A stretch of DNA of 64,000 nucleotides from Lepidurus packardi (lineage: Eukaryota > Arthropoda > Branchiopoda > Notostraca > Triopsidae). Location: positions 8,060,001-8,124,000 of the forward strand of contig JAKZAN010000005.1 of NCBI GenBank assembly GCA_023053545.1, written 5' to 3'. Under the pieces are notes generated by a model. That model saw only the letters and a list, made by a program, of their open reading frames with translations. It was not told the DNA's origin and searched no databases. Within the stretch, counting starts at the first letter, position 1, and each line of letters starts with the position of its first letter. The translations under genes were made by a program, and so were the position numbers. Of this stretch, positions 46,001-57,700 are shown in pieces.

Positions 46001-47183
46001 CACGGTCAAGCAACTTTAACGGCCTAGATTGCACAAATGAAAGCTCGGAGCTTTCACAGGCAGGAAACGGGGCTAATGCTGCAGAAATGTCAATTCCATT
46101 CTGCCTCACTTCAAACCGCTATTTTAAAAGTCTAGTGTTCTTAACTTATCCAAGCTTCCTGACCCATTTTTTTCCCTCCCACTTTCTCTTCTCGCCTTAT
46201 TAAACCTCTATAGCAGTTGGCACTAAAAACTATTGTGCGGTGGCATTAAAAAAAGGAATGCGAGCTAAGTAATGCTGCTCACCCGGCTGTGACGCGTTGT
46301 AGATGGAGTTCCTATAAAAATTTATATATATATCCCGTACCCAAAAAGAAAAAAATTGAAAATAACTAACGATGACAAGCACTCACCAAATGCCATACAA
46401 GCGTTGCTTCTATGAGCAACGTCGGCGAACCATTAATCAGGCTAGCATTCAAAAAAGGTAGACGGTATTTTTTGGGGCAAATTCAAGCTCCGACTAGGAA
46501 TGAATTCGGTTGTCCGCGAAAGATAAAGAATAGGTCAAACATTGCTGACAAGCATTTTCTTTGGCGGAGCATAGATTGATTTGCATTGTCACCACGAAGG
46601 AGGTTGGAAGGAAAAGCCTCAATAGCTTTACCTCCCGCAAAGGCTCTTGCACACATCACAGATTTTGCTGTTAGGAACTTCGCATATTCATTATTGTGAG
46701 GCAAAAAGCGTCGTGGGTTATAAGGATACATGTTTTCCAAGGAAAATGCTAACAAGTTAAGAACTGAAACGCGTCACAAGAAGGTATTCCTGTGAGCGGC
46801 AGAAATGGGGTAAAAGGTTCCTTGGCGTTGCTCTTTTATCCCGATTTGCCACAAGGGATGGAAGTCGATCATAATTCACATCCCAGGCAAAGGTTTAAGG
46901 AAGCATAAAGTGAGGGATAAAATCCCCATATTGCTAAAAACTTCCTGTTCCCATACCGCAAGAACTACTTAAGCGGGGAGGATGGGAGGAGACAACCCAG
47001 AAAGGTGATTTTACATGGGACGCAGCTTAAAATATTAAATGTAAAAATAAAATCACTGACAAAATTAACGATTGATTTTTCTTCCGATTTATGAACCACG
47101 TAGAAATTTCACCGATTAAGATACAATTTTACAAAAAAGTTTACATCATTAATTCATTCTAGTTAGTTAATTTCGGTTTGCTA
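43086..47183. other. Gene-poor stretch
   Basis: Nothing convincing is seen. The largest open frame (44910-45479) has low-complexity Ser/Pro/Thr composition, no domain and no splice context, and is not called. Confidence 0.45.
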
Positions 47184-47589
47184 AGGCCACGGTGTACGGA
47201 AAGTAGTTGATCATTCTTAGTCATAAGATGGCACTGATGTCATACCATTTTTCACTGTAATTTCATAAACTTTAAACAAAAAATTAAAAGAAACCAAAAG
47301 AGATAATTGAAAATTGTTTTTTTCTAAAAATATCTAAAGAATAAAAATCTAATTTATGTGCTGCTTAAGATTTCGATAAATGATTCATTTGAAATGGTCA
47401 TAACTTGAACATTATCTACAAAATAAGTGAAACCGATATTAAGAATAAAAATCAGCAGGGAAGTAGATTTATACATCCCGTGCATTACTGTCACGATACC
47501 ATTTCATTATATTGCACAGAGAATAAAAATTTTCGAATCAAAATGTGCCATGCTGTAGTGCCATTAGGGGTTCCAGTACACCGTGGCCT
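47184..47589 (-). mobile_element. MITE copy C (406 bp, TA target duplication)
   Basis: The best-preserved copy. Its ends are AGGCCACGGTGTAC and GTACACCGTGGCCT, perfect 14-bp terminal inverted repeats, flanked by TA at 47182-47183 and 47590-47591. The interior is AT-rich, without coding capacity, and matches the reverse complement of copy A (20615-21018). It sits about 340 bp upstream of the first located exon of the PH-domain gene. Confidence 0.8.
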
Positions 47590-47932
47590 TAATGATACCA
47601 AACGAATAAAAAATTTGTCGATTTTTTATGGGGAAATATAAGCTTTGCAAGTTCCCAGAAATAAGAATCGGATTATTACTTTGTTACGCCAAAATTGTAG
47701 GTCCCGATATTACGTTCAACTATGAATTGCTTTATAACTGCACACTCCAATTCAATTGCTTCTGCTTAATGGGTCTTCATTTTGAGCTAGTGTGAGCCGC
47801 AGATTACTTTTTCATGTTTTTTTCTTTTTGGCCAGACGAATCACAAGCGAGGATTTGAAATAAATATACCGATTACTGATACTGATTTTTTGCACGTGTT
47901 ATTTTTCTTCTTTTCTCCTTTTTCATGAAAAG

Positions 47933-50038
47933 GTCGAATATTTAGCAAAGCATGGCGAGAAGAATACATTGTTTTGTACGAAGACAGCACCATAGCCTGG
48001 TTTAAAGACAAATTTCGCTCTGAGCCGGAAGGCGGTTTGATGTTAAAAGAAGCGCCGGAATTAATGGCCATTGGTCAGTTCACGCTCCGAATTCCGGAAC
48101 GTCCCGACTTACCCGAGGGATGTTCACTTCGGCAATTGATGGCATTCGGCACATCAGATCGCCAAAAGGTGCATTGGTTTGTCGCCAAGTCCGAAGAGGA
48201 GGTCAAGTAAGAGTTATTTGCCTCTTCATCAACCCTTTTCGGTCTTTATTCATTTCCCTTTCTTTTGGTCCAAACTTTCTTGATTGCATCAAAGCCAACT
48301 TTGGTGACAAATAATTCCTTGTCCTTGGACCTTTCCCCTTTTTATGCACCGCCGCACCACAACGCGGTTCATTTACCACGTCCTGTAGCCTTATAACCCA
48401 GTAACGAAGCCTTGTCTTCTCTATTTTTCTGCCTCGCAACGCTTTAGCGACTGGATGACTGCCATAAGCAATACGGTAAGAAACGACAAAACAATGCTTT
48501 AATTGTAAATACAGTTTTCTTGTACGTTTTGTGTATATATTGATTCTTTCGGGGGAGTCTAACTCTGCCACCATAGCGACGCGGAAGCTAAGTGTAAAGT
48601 TGCCAGTTATACTCACTACAAATTGGGTAGAAATATACCAAATATGGATGGACGGAGAAAGCGTTGTTTGCTATTAACCACTTCTGAAACTCAAATTGCT
48701 TTCAAATTGCGGTTATATAAGTCCTATAACCAGTAGGATTCGGATTTAAAGTCATTTGATTTTCAATTAATCATTTGATTTGAAACGAAACCACCAGCAG
48801 CGAGATTTCTTATGTTGACTTAAATCATTCTGCGGGATGATTTACACAACAATGCGACGAAGTAACAAATCCAAAACCTGGCTCAAGTTTTCGGGCAAAA
48901 CTACAACGCTGTTCTGATTGCTAGAAGCTTACATAGACGACGCGGGTACGGAAATGAAGCAAAAAATATGGCAAGAAAATGTTTTCCCTTTAGTGTATTT
49001 CAAATCCCCAGGATTAAGTCAAGGACAGCGCTAGTCCGACTAGTCGATAAACACGGAGAATGTAGAGCGAAGCTTGTGAAGCTAAAGTTATTTTGTTTGT
49101 TTTCCGCCCAATTGCTTCTTTTTCGTTTTTCACTGGAATTCTAGAATTCTTTCAAATATATCGTAACTCGTTTCAGAATACTTCAATATGATACTTCCAT
49201 ATACTAAACCTAAAGATTTTTAACTTTACTTAACTCTGGAAAAAAATTGATGTATCTAGTATTCTGCAGAAAGAAGAGAAATTGTAACGTGATTACTAAA
49301 AAAATGCTTTAAATGTTTCATAACCAAAACGGATCCTGGACGGGTATTGGCAGCTTCCTTTACCACCCGAGCCGCCCCTCTATTCTGACATCGATGACAC
49401 TACCTCTAATATTTACGAAACGATCAGCATCCAACGTAAGTGATTTTCAGAAATTCTTGGAACAAAAAAGAACGATAATTTTATCCGACACTAATATTTT
49501 TTAATTATGTTGCCTCAATTTTGTTCTCGCAGGCCCTCTTACAGGCAAATCGTTGGTCTCGCCCACTTACGCCCACAAGTATTTACTGGAAAGCAAAAAC
49601 GCCGGCGGTCATAGTCCCTGTTTTGGGGTCATGTCAGGTCCTCCTATGTTGACCAGTAGCACGAGCTGCACCTCTACTCCCAACTTTTCCCTTACTGCCA
49701 GCACCGCTTCGAACACTAATTCCGGCATTCCACCGCCGCTACCGGAACGCAGAAACCTAACTGCCACAGTACCGGCCACTCAATCGCTGGGCGAAATGGC
49801 CACGGGTGTCATGTTGGCCACCGGTTTAACTTCCTGGGGCCATGTCTGGGGGTGTGGCCTCGGCTGGAGTCGAACCTGCAAGGACGCGTTAGCTTACGTT
49901 ATTGACCACGAACAGCAACAAGCGTGGCTCAATCACGACACGGTAATGCATACCAGTAGCGGTACCAGCAATCATTACTACGATGATTGCCACGATCATG
50001 ACTTTGATATGGACTTTGGGGGCGATTTTGGTTTCTGA
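47933..50038 (+). CDS. PH-domain protein, paralog 1 (first exon missing)
   Basis: Exons 47933-48206, 48448-48475, 49354-49435 and 49533-50038 join in phase (about 296 residues). The first two encode a pleckstrin-homology fold: GRIFSKAWREEYIVLYEDS at the start, then WFKDK, LRQLMAFG, VHWFVAKSEEEVK, and the C-terminal helix DWMTAISNT with the hallmark Trp. A short Pro-rich linker (LPLPPEPPLYSDID) and a low-complexity Ser/Thr/Pro region follow, then a small hydrophobic Gly-rich motif (EMATGVMLATGL) and a His/Asp-rich tail ending DFDMDFGGDFGF. PH domains commonly bind phosphoinositides or proteins at membranes. I do not recognise the family. The first exon, which must end in phase 1, was not found. 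The paralog on the other strand has the same exon pattern. Confidence 0.75.
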
Positions 50039-51531
50039 AATGTCTTTCTTAAACATGATCGAGAAATAGCAAAAACTCTTAAACCAAACCTACTTTTGCT
50101 AGTTTTTTTGTAATTAAAGAAGAGAAAGCCCAAGTCGGGAGCGCTGCATGGGAGGGCTCGAGTGGCATAATCAGGACAAGAGCATCTGTTTTTGCAGTCT
50201 ATTGGTTCTCGCTCGGAGAATTTATCCTCCACGGAGCAAAAGATGGATGTTCTCGACACAGGATCCCTTAGAATAAACGTTCAGCCCGAGTTTTGGCGTG
50301 TGTGTATGTGTGTGTGGGTTCAGTGTCGAGCATGAATAACCAAGATTGGTGTCCCAGCAACAGCAATTTCCGTTCTGCTCTCCTATATCTCGCTCTCTGA
50401 TCGCAACTTTCGGAAACATGAAACCTAGTCCTTTTTTCCTGCTTGGGATACAGAAAGACGTGCAATATAAGCAAAGCTATTACCAGAAATTGAATTTGAA
50501 GTAGCTCAAATGGAGCTCTCCGAAATTGACAAAGAAACCAGCTCCCTCCTCATGAAAACAAATTCCGGCTGCACAAGTTTTGTCGAGTTTCCACGAAGGG
50601 CAGTACTCTACGTTAATTTAGCTTCGTGGGAAAGCAGAACCTTCGAGGATAAAGCACTGTGTACCGTGACGCAAAGCAACGTGGAAGTGAGATAATTTCG
50701 CAATAACTAAGCAAAAACTTCTTTGTTTCCTTTGTTATTACTCGCAACCCCCTTGCATAGCTGTGCTGTGTATAACATGTCCCCTTTCCTTGTCGCTTTC
50801 TTGATGAAAGCAGGAACGTTCGACCAAAATCTTCTTTTACTCTAAAAAAAATATGGGTCCGTGTGTTTGAGTTCGTACTGCTAAGCAGTTTGTCTTTGAA
50901 GAACCTGACTTTGCTTTAGATGGTTAAGACTAAAGAAGTATACATGAACTTGAGGACTGCACCAATGTAAATCCCATGGATTGATCCACTCTGCATTTGT
51001 TTTGTTCGAGGAGCGATGTCTTAGTGTTAGTGGAAATCTACTTCCACATCAATCATATTTCGTGTAGAAGAGCGTGTGAGAACGACTCCTTTTACCAATA
51101 CCCATATATATCCTTATTTTCTAGTGGCTTTTGAGATTTTTCAATATGTATAGCACGAAATGAATGTGACAACCTAGGAAACAGAACAACTCACAAATTC
51201 GCTACTTTAGTAGTACGTTGGCCCACAATACAAGCACACAACCCTTGCAGTTATTGTTACCAGAATCTTGTGTAAACGTGATGGCTGTGTACTAAACAAG
51301 TAAATAAAACAAAAAAAGGACTCCATATTTGAAAAATCAATGCATTTTTTACACCGGAAACCCACAGAAGGTAAATAAACGGCTGTCTTACGAGAACATT
51401 TAAGAGAATAAAGTAACATAAGTTGTTTCGATTGTAGCGCTTTACAGTTTTCCAATACTTTATCTTATATATAGAACCTGTCATATGCGATAAGACAGTA
51501 TAGAATAGCATAAATTGCTTTCGCAAAGCTT
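50039..51531. other. Intergenic region between the convergent PH-domain genes
   Basis: The two PH genes end 1.5 kb apart, tail to tail, so this stretch must hold both 3' UTRs. An ATTAAA near 50112 could be the poly(A) signal of the plus-strand gene. A 61-codon open frame at 50510-50695 has no recognisable features and is not called. Confidence 0.4.
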
Positions 51532-52839
51532 TCAAAATTCAAAGTCTTCCATCAAACCAGGATCAACTCCGCCCCAATCCTCTACACCCGCGCCAGCGTT
51601 AAAATTGTAAACGTCTTCGGGTACGAAATTGTTGCTTTGGTCAATAATCTCGATGTCGTTATTGACCTGGGTTTCGTGGATATTAAAGTTGTTGGTAATG
51701 TTGACGTCCTGGTTGACATAGCTTGGTCCATAGTTGTGACTTTGCGAATGCGAACCCCATCCGCCACCGCAACCCCATCCAAATCCCTGGTAACCGAACG
51801 ATGGCCGATTCATAGTTGAAAGCGCGGCTCCTAACATCATGCCGGTCGCTACGTCCCCAAAAGATGAATCGTTATTCTGGACTATGACTGTATTTTGAGG
51901 AGCACGATTAGCTGTAGGATAAACTGGCCCATGATGCGATAGATAATTATTTCCCATTTGGACTGGTCCATTGCTATATGTTTGATGTTGAGGAATTGGC
52001 CCATATTGCTGGTTTGCTGTAAAATACGAAGTAAGGCACTCCAGTGTATACCCAGTAGCGCAAAAGGCGAAAATTTAGTAGTGCTTATCGTGTGAATGAA
52101 TAGAAATAAAAAAATAATAATTTCCACTTTATTTCCGCTTAGTGTTCTATCTTGGTTTAGATCCGCAAAGGCAGATCTCGTATCACATAAGTGCCTCAAT
52201 AATATTTGCGTGAAAGAGAGGTGCAGCTTGTTTAGATCAATATAATAAGCGAATATGTTGAAACATCACAAAAGTGCGAGTTTTGGAAACTCTTACGTGG
52301 CTGTTCAGTATACAGAGGAGGCGCGGAAGGCGATATTGGCGGAGCTGGCAGCTGTTTATGTAAAATATTTCGCCAAGAGTTGGTAGAAAAAGAGGTTTAC
52401 ATATGTGGCTGGTATATTTTATCATGAAAGGCTGCTTACCGTGCTGGCTATGGCGATCATCCAAGCACTGGGGCAGCAAAAAGCAATTAAATAGGAGTGA
52501 GGAAAAGGCGGAGCCATTTGAAGTAATGAAAATTAGGGTCAGGCAAGGTATTTCTCAAACCTTACTTGACTTCATCATCAGAGCGGGCGATAAACCAGTA
52601 AAGGTGGCGAGGGAAGCGCTTACCGAAGACCATTAACTGACCGAAATTCACGCCAGCTGGACATTCCGGACGCCCTGGTACACGAGCTGTAAACTGGCCC
52701 ACCGCAATAAACTCGGGCGCTTCACGCAACCCAAGCCAATCCTTAGCTTCGTGACGAGTCTTGTTCTCATACCAAGCCAATGAGCTGTCTTGGTACAAAG
52801 CGACGTAAACCTCTCGCCAATTTGAGCCAAACAACCGAC
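51532..52839 (-). CDS. PH-domain protein, paralog 2 (first exon missing)
   Basis: Exons on the minus strand are 52839-52566, 52467-52440, 52351-52297 and 52016-51532 (about 280 residues, all in phase). The PH domain begins GRLFGSNWREVYVALYQDS and ends WFIARSDDEVK then AWMIAIAST. The linker is LPAPPISPSAPPLYTEQP. An Asn/Gln/Pro-rich region follows, then DVATGMMLGAAL, a Gly/Trp-rich stretch (GFGWGCGGGWG) and an acidic tail ending PGLMEDFEF. The two PH-encoding exons have exactly the same lengths (274 and 28 nt) as those of paralog 1, and the ATGxML motif and Asp/Phe-rich C-terminus are shared, so the pair arose by an inverted local duplication. The initiator exon (phase-1 end) was not located. 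Confidence 0.75.
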
Positions 52840-53148
52840 CTAATAACCCCGATCATGGCTAACCTTTTTAAACCTCTGCTAATATTCTCAACATCACCAA
52901 AGGTAAGAATTGTAAACTATAAAGCACAAAGGCGAAGAACTTCACTACATAAGTGAGCTTCAGTAATGCAAACATGCTTTTAGCTTCCGCCGGCGGAAGA
53001 TATTGCGGCCAAAGTTAGAGGAAAGTTCAGCGAAACAATATTGGGCCACTTATCCTAACTAGCTAGCAATTAGTAAGGCAACTAAGCTCGCCCCACGGGC
53101 GAAGAAGCTTTCCAAGTTGGACAAACAACAAGGTGTATCTGAAACATG

Positions 53149-53230
53149 GCAGTCGTGGCCGAGTGGTTAAGGCGTCTGACTCGAAATCAGATTCCCTCTG
53201 GGAGCGTAGGTTCGAATCCTACCGGCTGCG
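53149..53230 (+). tRNA. tRNA-Ser (anticodon CGA)
   Basis: An 82-nt class II tRNA. The acceptor stem pairs GCAGTCG with CGGCTGC, the D arm is GGCCGAGTGGTTAAGGC, and the anticodon arm is TCTGA CTCGAAA TCAGA with anticodon CGA. There is a long variable arm (TTCCCTCTGGGAGC), a T arm TAGGTTCGAATCCTA and discriminator G. The internal A and B box sequences are intact, and no intron is seen. Confidence 0.95.
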
Positions 53231-53295
53231 ACATTTTTTAGTCCGTTTCTTGCGTTTCTACGTACAATTCGACACGACATTACGTTAAATCAGCT

Positions 53296-54019
53296 GCGTT
53301 CGTTTTGTACGTTCGACTTAAACTAGCCAAACTTCGTTGACTTACGCTTAAAAGCGTTCGTTTTAGTCTAAACTTTGCAAGTCTACAGATGTCGACTAGG
53401 AAAGCCTCGAGTCCAAAACGAACGGTTATAAGCATAACTTTTCAATTGCTCCACCTATGGGGCGGTTCTTGTCGAAAATGAACAATATACGAACATGCAT
53501 TTCAATAGCAAATTATTGTCTTGTTGTATGGGGCAATTAATTTCTTTCATTCTTAATCAGCTTTTAGTATTTCCGGACGGTTGAAGAGGTGGCTGAGGAA
53601 GATGTTGACGGGATAATTGTCTCCCATTGGTTGTTTGCAACTTATGCTCGTGCTTCTTGTCCCAAAATCCAATACTTCGATGAAAAAATCTTTGATTGCC
53701 AATTAAAATAATAAAAAAAAACAATTAAAATATGCTAAAACTAGCGTGTTCTTGAAAAGCACGGGATCTCTCGGCATGCGCGTAATAAACAAAGGAAATA
53801 AATGAACAAGGGGGCGGGGTTAAGTTTAAGTCGGGGCACATAAGTACTCGTTATAGACTTGCCTGACTTGAGACCAAAACTAAAAGTTGACTTTCAAGTA
53901 TAAGTCGACCAGCAAAATAAACCGCTTATGAGCCCCAAGTTTACCCATCTCGAACGCTTATAAGCGCAAATATTGGGTAGACTTTTTAAGTCGACTTAAA
54001 CTTTCGTCAAAACGAACGC
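53296..54019. mobile_element. Inverted-repeat element (about 724 bp) next to tRNA-Ser
   Basis: The left end GCGTTCGTTTTG and right end CAAAACGAACGC are perfect 12-bp inverted repeats. Immediately inside, GACTTAAAC and its inverse GTTTAAGTC continue an imperfect inverted arrangement. Internal copies of GTTCGTTTTAG and CCAAAACGAAC also occur. There is no open frame for a transposase. The element begins 66 bp after the tRNA gene. The target duplication is not clear. Confidence 0.55.
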
Positions 54020-54722
54020 CACATCGTTTCAGCTAAACTCGGATGTTTCGCAACAAGTGACGTGGTCCCTTTTTCTGGCCTTATCACACTCCTAATTATT
54101 GTTTCTACTTACGTTTGTAGTGTAGCAAATGTCCCGCCTTAATCTGAGCTAAAAAATAAGAACACAAGGAAAGAAAAAGAACATTTAATTAAGACCGGAT
54201 GTAACTGATCTTCCAGTTTACTTACGCAGATTACAGGTGAAAGTTTCTGATGAACACATGTTGTTAATAAGGTTCATAAGTAAGAGGAATTTAATACTCT
54301 CGCCTCTTTCACGTAAAATGTGTGCAGAATATTATGCGCAAGTCACATTGCTATAGAAACCCTGCACAACACTAGGAAACAAGACACCTTCGCTTTCTCG
54401 AACTGTACGGACCCGTCTTCTGATCACTTGTTACTTTGTCCCTTAAACTATGCGTCGTTCTACTCGAAACATCATATTAAGTAATAAAGCACGGGATTAA
54501 AATGTCACTAATGACGAGTCACCAAACCAGTCTGAAAATCGTACACGTTCGAACTAAATTCCGTTTGCTAGAATTTTGGGGCCAGAGTTTTAAAGCGCCA
54601 CCGCTAAAGCGCCAATATTTGAAAAGATTGAAAACACAATTACAAATCTAGTCATACATACTGACGTCTCTATTCATTAACAAGTATAGGCGCATTTTTT
54701 TATCTTACAAAAGGCACTTTCC
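54020..54722. other. Intergenic, 3' side of claspin
   Basis: No coding feature is seen between the inverted-repeat element and the claspin stop codon. This presumably includes the claspin 3' UTR on the minus strand. Confidence 0.4.
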
Positions 54723-57700
54723 TCAGTTCAGATGCTTAAAAACACTGGCAGTCTTGCTCATTTCTTCTAAGTTTAAGTTTCTGTCAACTTTAACCTTCTT
54801 GGCTGGTGGTGGAACAGACGTACGGTGCACCTAACGCAGAAATTAACTCATTAAGCTAATACTAAAAGAGAAAAGTCCCATTACCTCTGGCTTCGCTTTT
54901 TCCTTCTCATCCACTTTCACAGCTGAGAAGGTAAAATTCTTGGAATTGCTGGGCCCAAAAGAAACAGCTTGGGGTCCTTTACCCGAACCCGTCACTTTCT
55001 TTAAAAGGTTGGCTCCGCGACTTAAGAACGAGCCCCGTTTATGCTAGACAGGTACGAAACATTAGCAACTTGCACATCTAGCTTTTTAAGCACGTGATAG
55101 AATACCGTTAACAAAAGCTTTTGTTTTGCATCGGGGGAAGTGGGAAGTACATTCGTTCGTTTTTCCTTTTCCTGAGTTTTGGAAACCGAGTTCTTCTCCG
55201 GGACAAGCTGAGCTATTCCAATCAGGCTTCGCTTTAAATTCGTCTTACTCAATTTCAAAACTGAGCTGTCAGAACGCATCTCCAGCACATCCTCCTCTTC
55301 TGCTTCCACATTTATGTTTTTCTACGAGACAAACCGAAATTACTGTCATATTTTGCAGTGTTCAAAAAAAGGGAAGAGGTTTACCTTTTCGTTTTCTTGT
55401 ATCCACCGTTCACGTTCAAAGCGAGTTTTGCGCCATTCCTCTCCTTCTTCGTTTTCTACGTCGTCTTTCTGATCCTGACCGTCTGGCGTGTTCTCCCAGC
55501 CGTCATCTAGAGAGAGAGAAAAAAAGGGTGACTCTCCTCCAAGAAAAACAAAATAAATATTTGATACCCATATTCCGCCAGCGGAACTTCCTCTCTCTGG
55601 CTTTGCCGTCAGTATGCAAATCTCCGTCTTCTAAAAGAATTTCTTTGAGCAAACGAACTTCCCTTTGATCGTCATCTAGCAACGTTTTCCTACCCAAAGA
55701 TTTTTCTTGAAATTTTATGAAATTCAACTACAAGCAGTAATTTACTCACAAATGGGCTCGGCCGACTTGTTCCTGCAGTTCATCTTCATCAATCTCTTCT
55801 TTATCGCCCTCTTCTTCCTCCAGCAGATCCAAACCTCTTTCATCTTCGTCTTCACTGCCTACTTCCGATCCGGACAGTTCGGCTTCGTTCTCTAAGAAAT
55901 CTTTGCGTAGTTTCCTACCCAGAAAATCGTTAAAACGGTCCTTTTATTGCTGCTAAAAGTTGCACCCATTGTATAGGAGTCCTTTGGCAAGTTTTTTGCT
56001 CGGTAACTCGTTTTCATCCGAGTCGTAATCCTTTTCCTCGTTGTCATTAAAATCGTCTTCCATATCTTCCATATCGGAGACTAGTTCTTGAGCTTCATCA
56101 GCATCGCTTTCGTCGTCTAAAATCAAATTGGATAGGTTTCACCTTAAACTACTGAACGAAATCTTACCTGAAAACTGCAAACGTCGCTTTCGCTTGTGTT
56201 TCTTCACATGCCCTTCCTCTTCATCCGACTCCAAATCGGGAGCCGGAATACTTTCAAAAGTAAGTGTCTGTTTTTCAGATTCTTCACCTATTTTGTCCGC
56301 TTCATCTTCAGACCAGTCATCTTCTAACGATTTCACGGCTTCGGTGAGTACAATCCTGAGGTTTAAAGAAATGAAATCACGAAATAAAAACGACATACTA
56401 AAATAGTCTTAACTCAAAATTTGGTTTTAAAAAAAAAACGAAAATGTATACCTAGAATACGAAGCACTTTGGGGGATATGGGGTGAAACAGACTGGGAGG
56501 GAATAGACAAAGATGCGAACACTTCTTGTGATTCTTCTCTGAGCGACATTTGGCTCTTGAATTCGCCTGAGCACATTTGAGAAATATTTTCGGTTTGGGA
56601 GTAATGGAGCCTAATTTCTTGGATTTCTACTAAAAATAAATATAGCATTAAACAAGCATTTCTAATGACAATAACGTTGCTTTACCACTCCCGAATCCTC
56701 CCGAACACAACCCAAGTAATTCATCAATTTGACTCGCGTTCTGGGATGTGTTAGCATTGAAATCCTGGCTTGAAATCTTCTGCGTGTCTTCTGGAGGACT
56801 CAGACACCTCTGCAAGACAAGAAAGCTTAATATAAGACAACAGGACACAAAGACAACTCGACAAAAGGACTCCGTGTACCCGACACAAGGGCGCCGGGCC
56901 CGACTTAAGGACGCCGGACCCCAACGGAAGGATGTCAAATCCATAATCTTTTAAGGAACTAATAGAATTTCGATTTAAAAAGTCTCTGCTCATTGGTTAA
57001 GCGTCAACGAGATTAAAAAGTGCTTCAGCCGTATTAAAAAATACGTCACAAGGTTAGATTAGGCGTCCTTCTGTCGGAGTCCGGAGTCCTTGTGACGTAC
57101 GTTTTTCATAATATATAAAAATATAAATAATACTGTATATAAATAATGAATAAATAATATATAAATAATATATAAATAATAATAAATAATATATAAATAA
57201 TAATAAATAATATATAAATAATAATAAATAATATATACATAATATATAAAAATGCGTCACAAGGTTAGGTTAGGCGTCCTTCTCTCGGAGTCCGGAGTCC
57301 TTGTGATGTATTTTTTTTAGTACGGCTTTAGCACTTTCTAATCTCGTTGGCGCTTTACCAATGAGCAGAATCTTTTTAAACTCGAAACTTTATTGGTCAT
57401 TTAAAAGATTATGGACTTGGCGTCCTTCTGTCGGGGCCTGGCGTCTTTGTGTCGGTACACGGAGTATTTTTGTCGAGTCATCTTTGTATCTACTTTTCGA
57501 ATATAGGAATGCATGGGCTAAAAAGCAAATTACTTTAGATAATTGCGTGGGTTCTAATGGATGAGGCGTCAGAAATCCCAACTCTTCCATAGATTTATTG
57601 AACTCCACATTCCCGCTCACGCTTTTAACCATGACAGGCTTATTGGGAGGAATAAGAGAGTTCTGCATGGCAAAACTCCTATCATTATTTCCTAAAAAGA

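Noticed and set aside
50510..50695. 61-codon frame between the PH genes
   Set aside because: No domain, no paralog, and it lies where the 3' UTRs are expected.
57256..57275. GGTTAGGTTAGGC as interstitial TTAGG telomere sequence
   Set aside because: Only two units, and both occurrences lie in the same place within the duplicated border of the foldback element, so they are part of that element.
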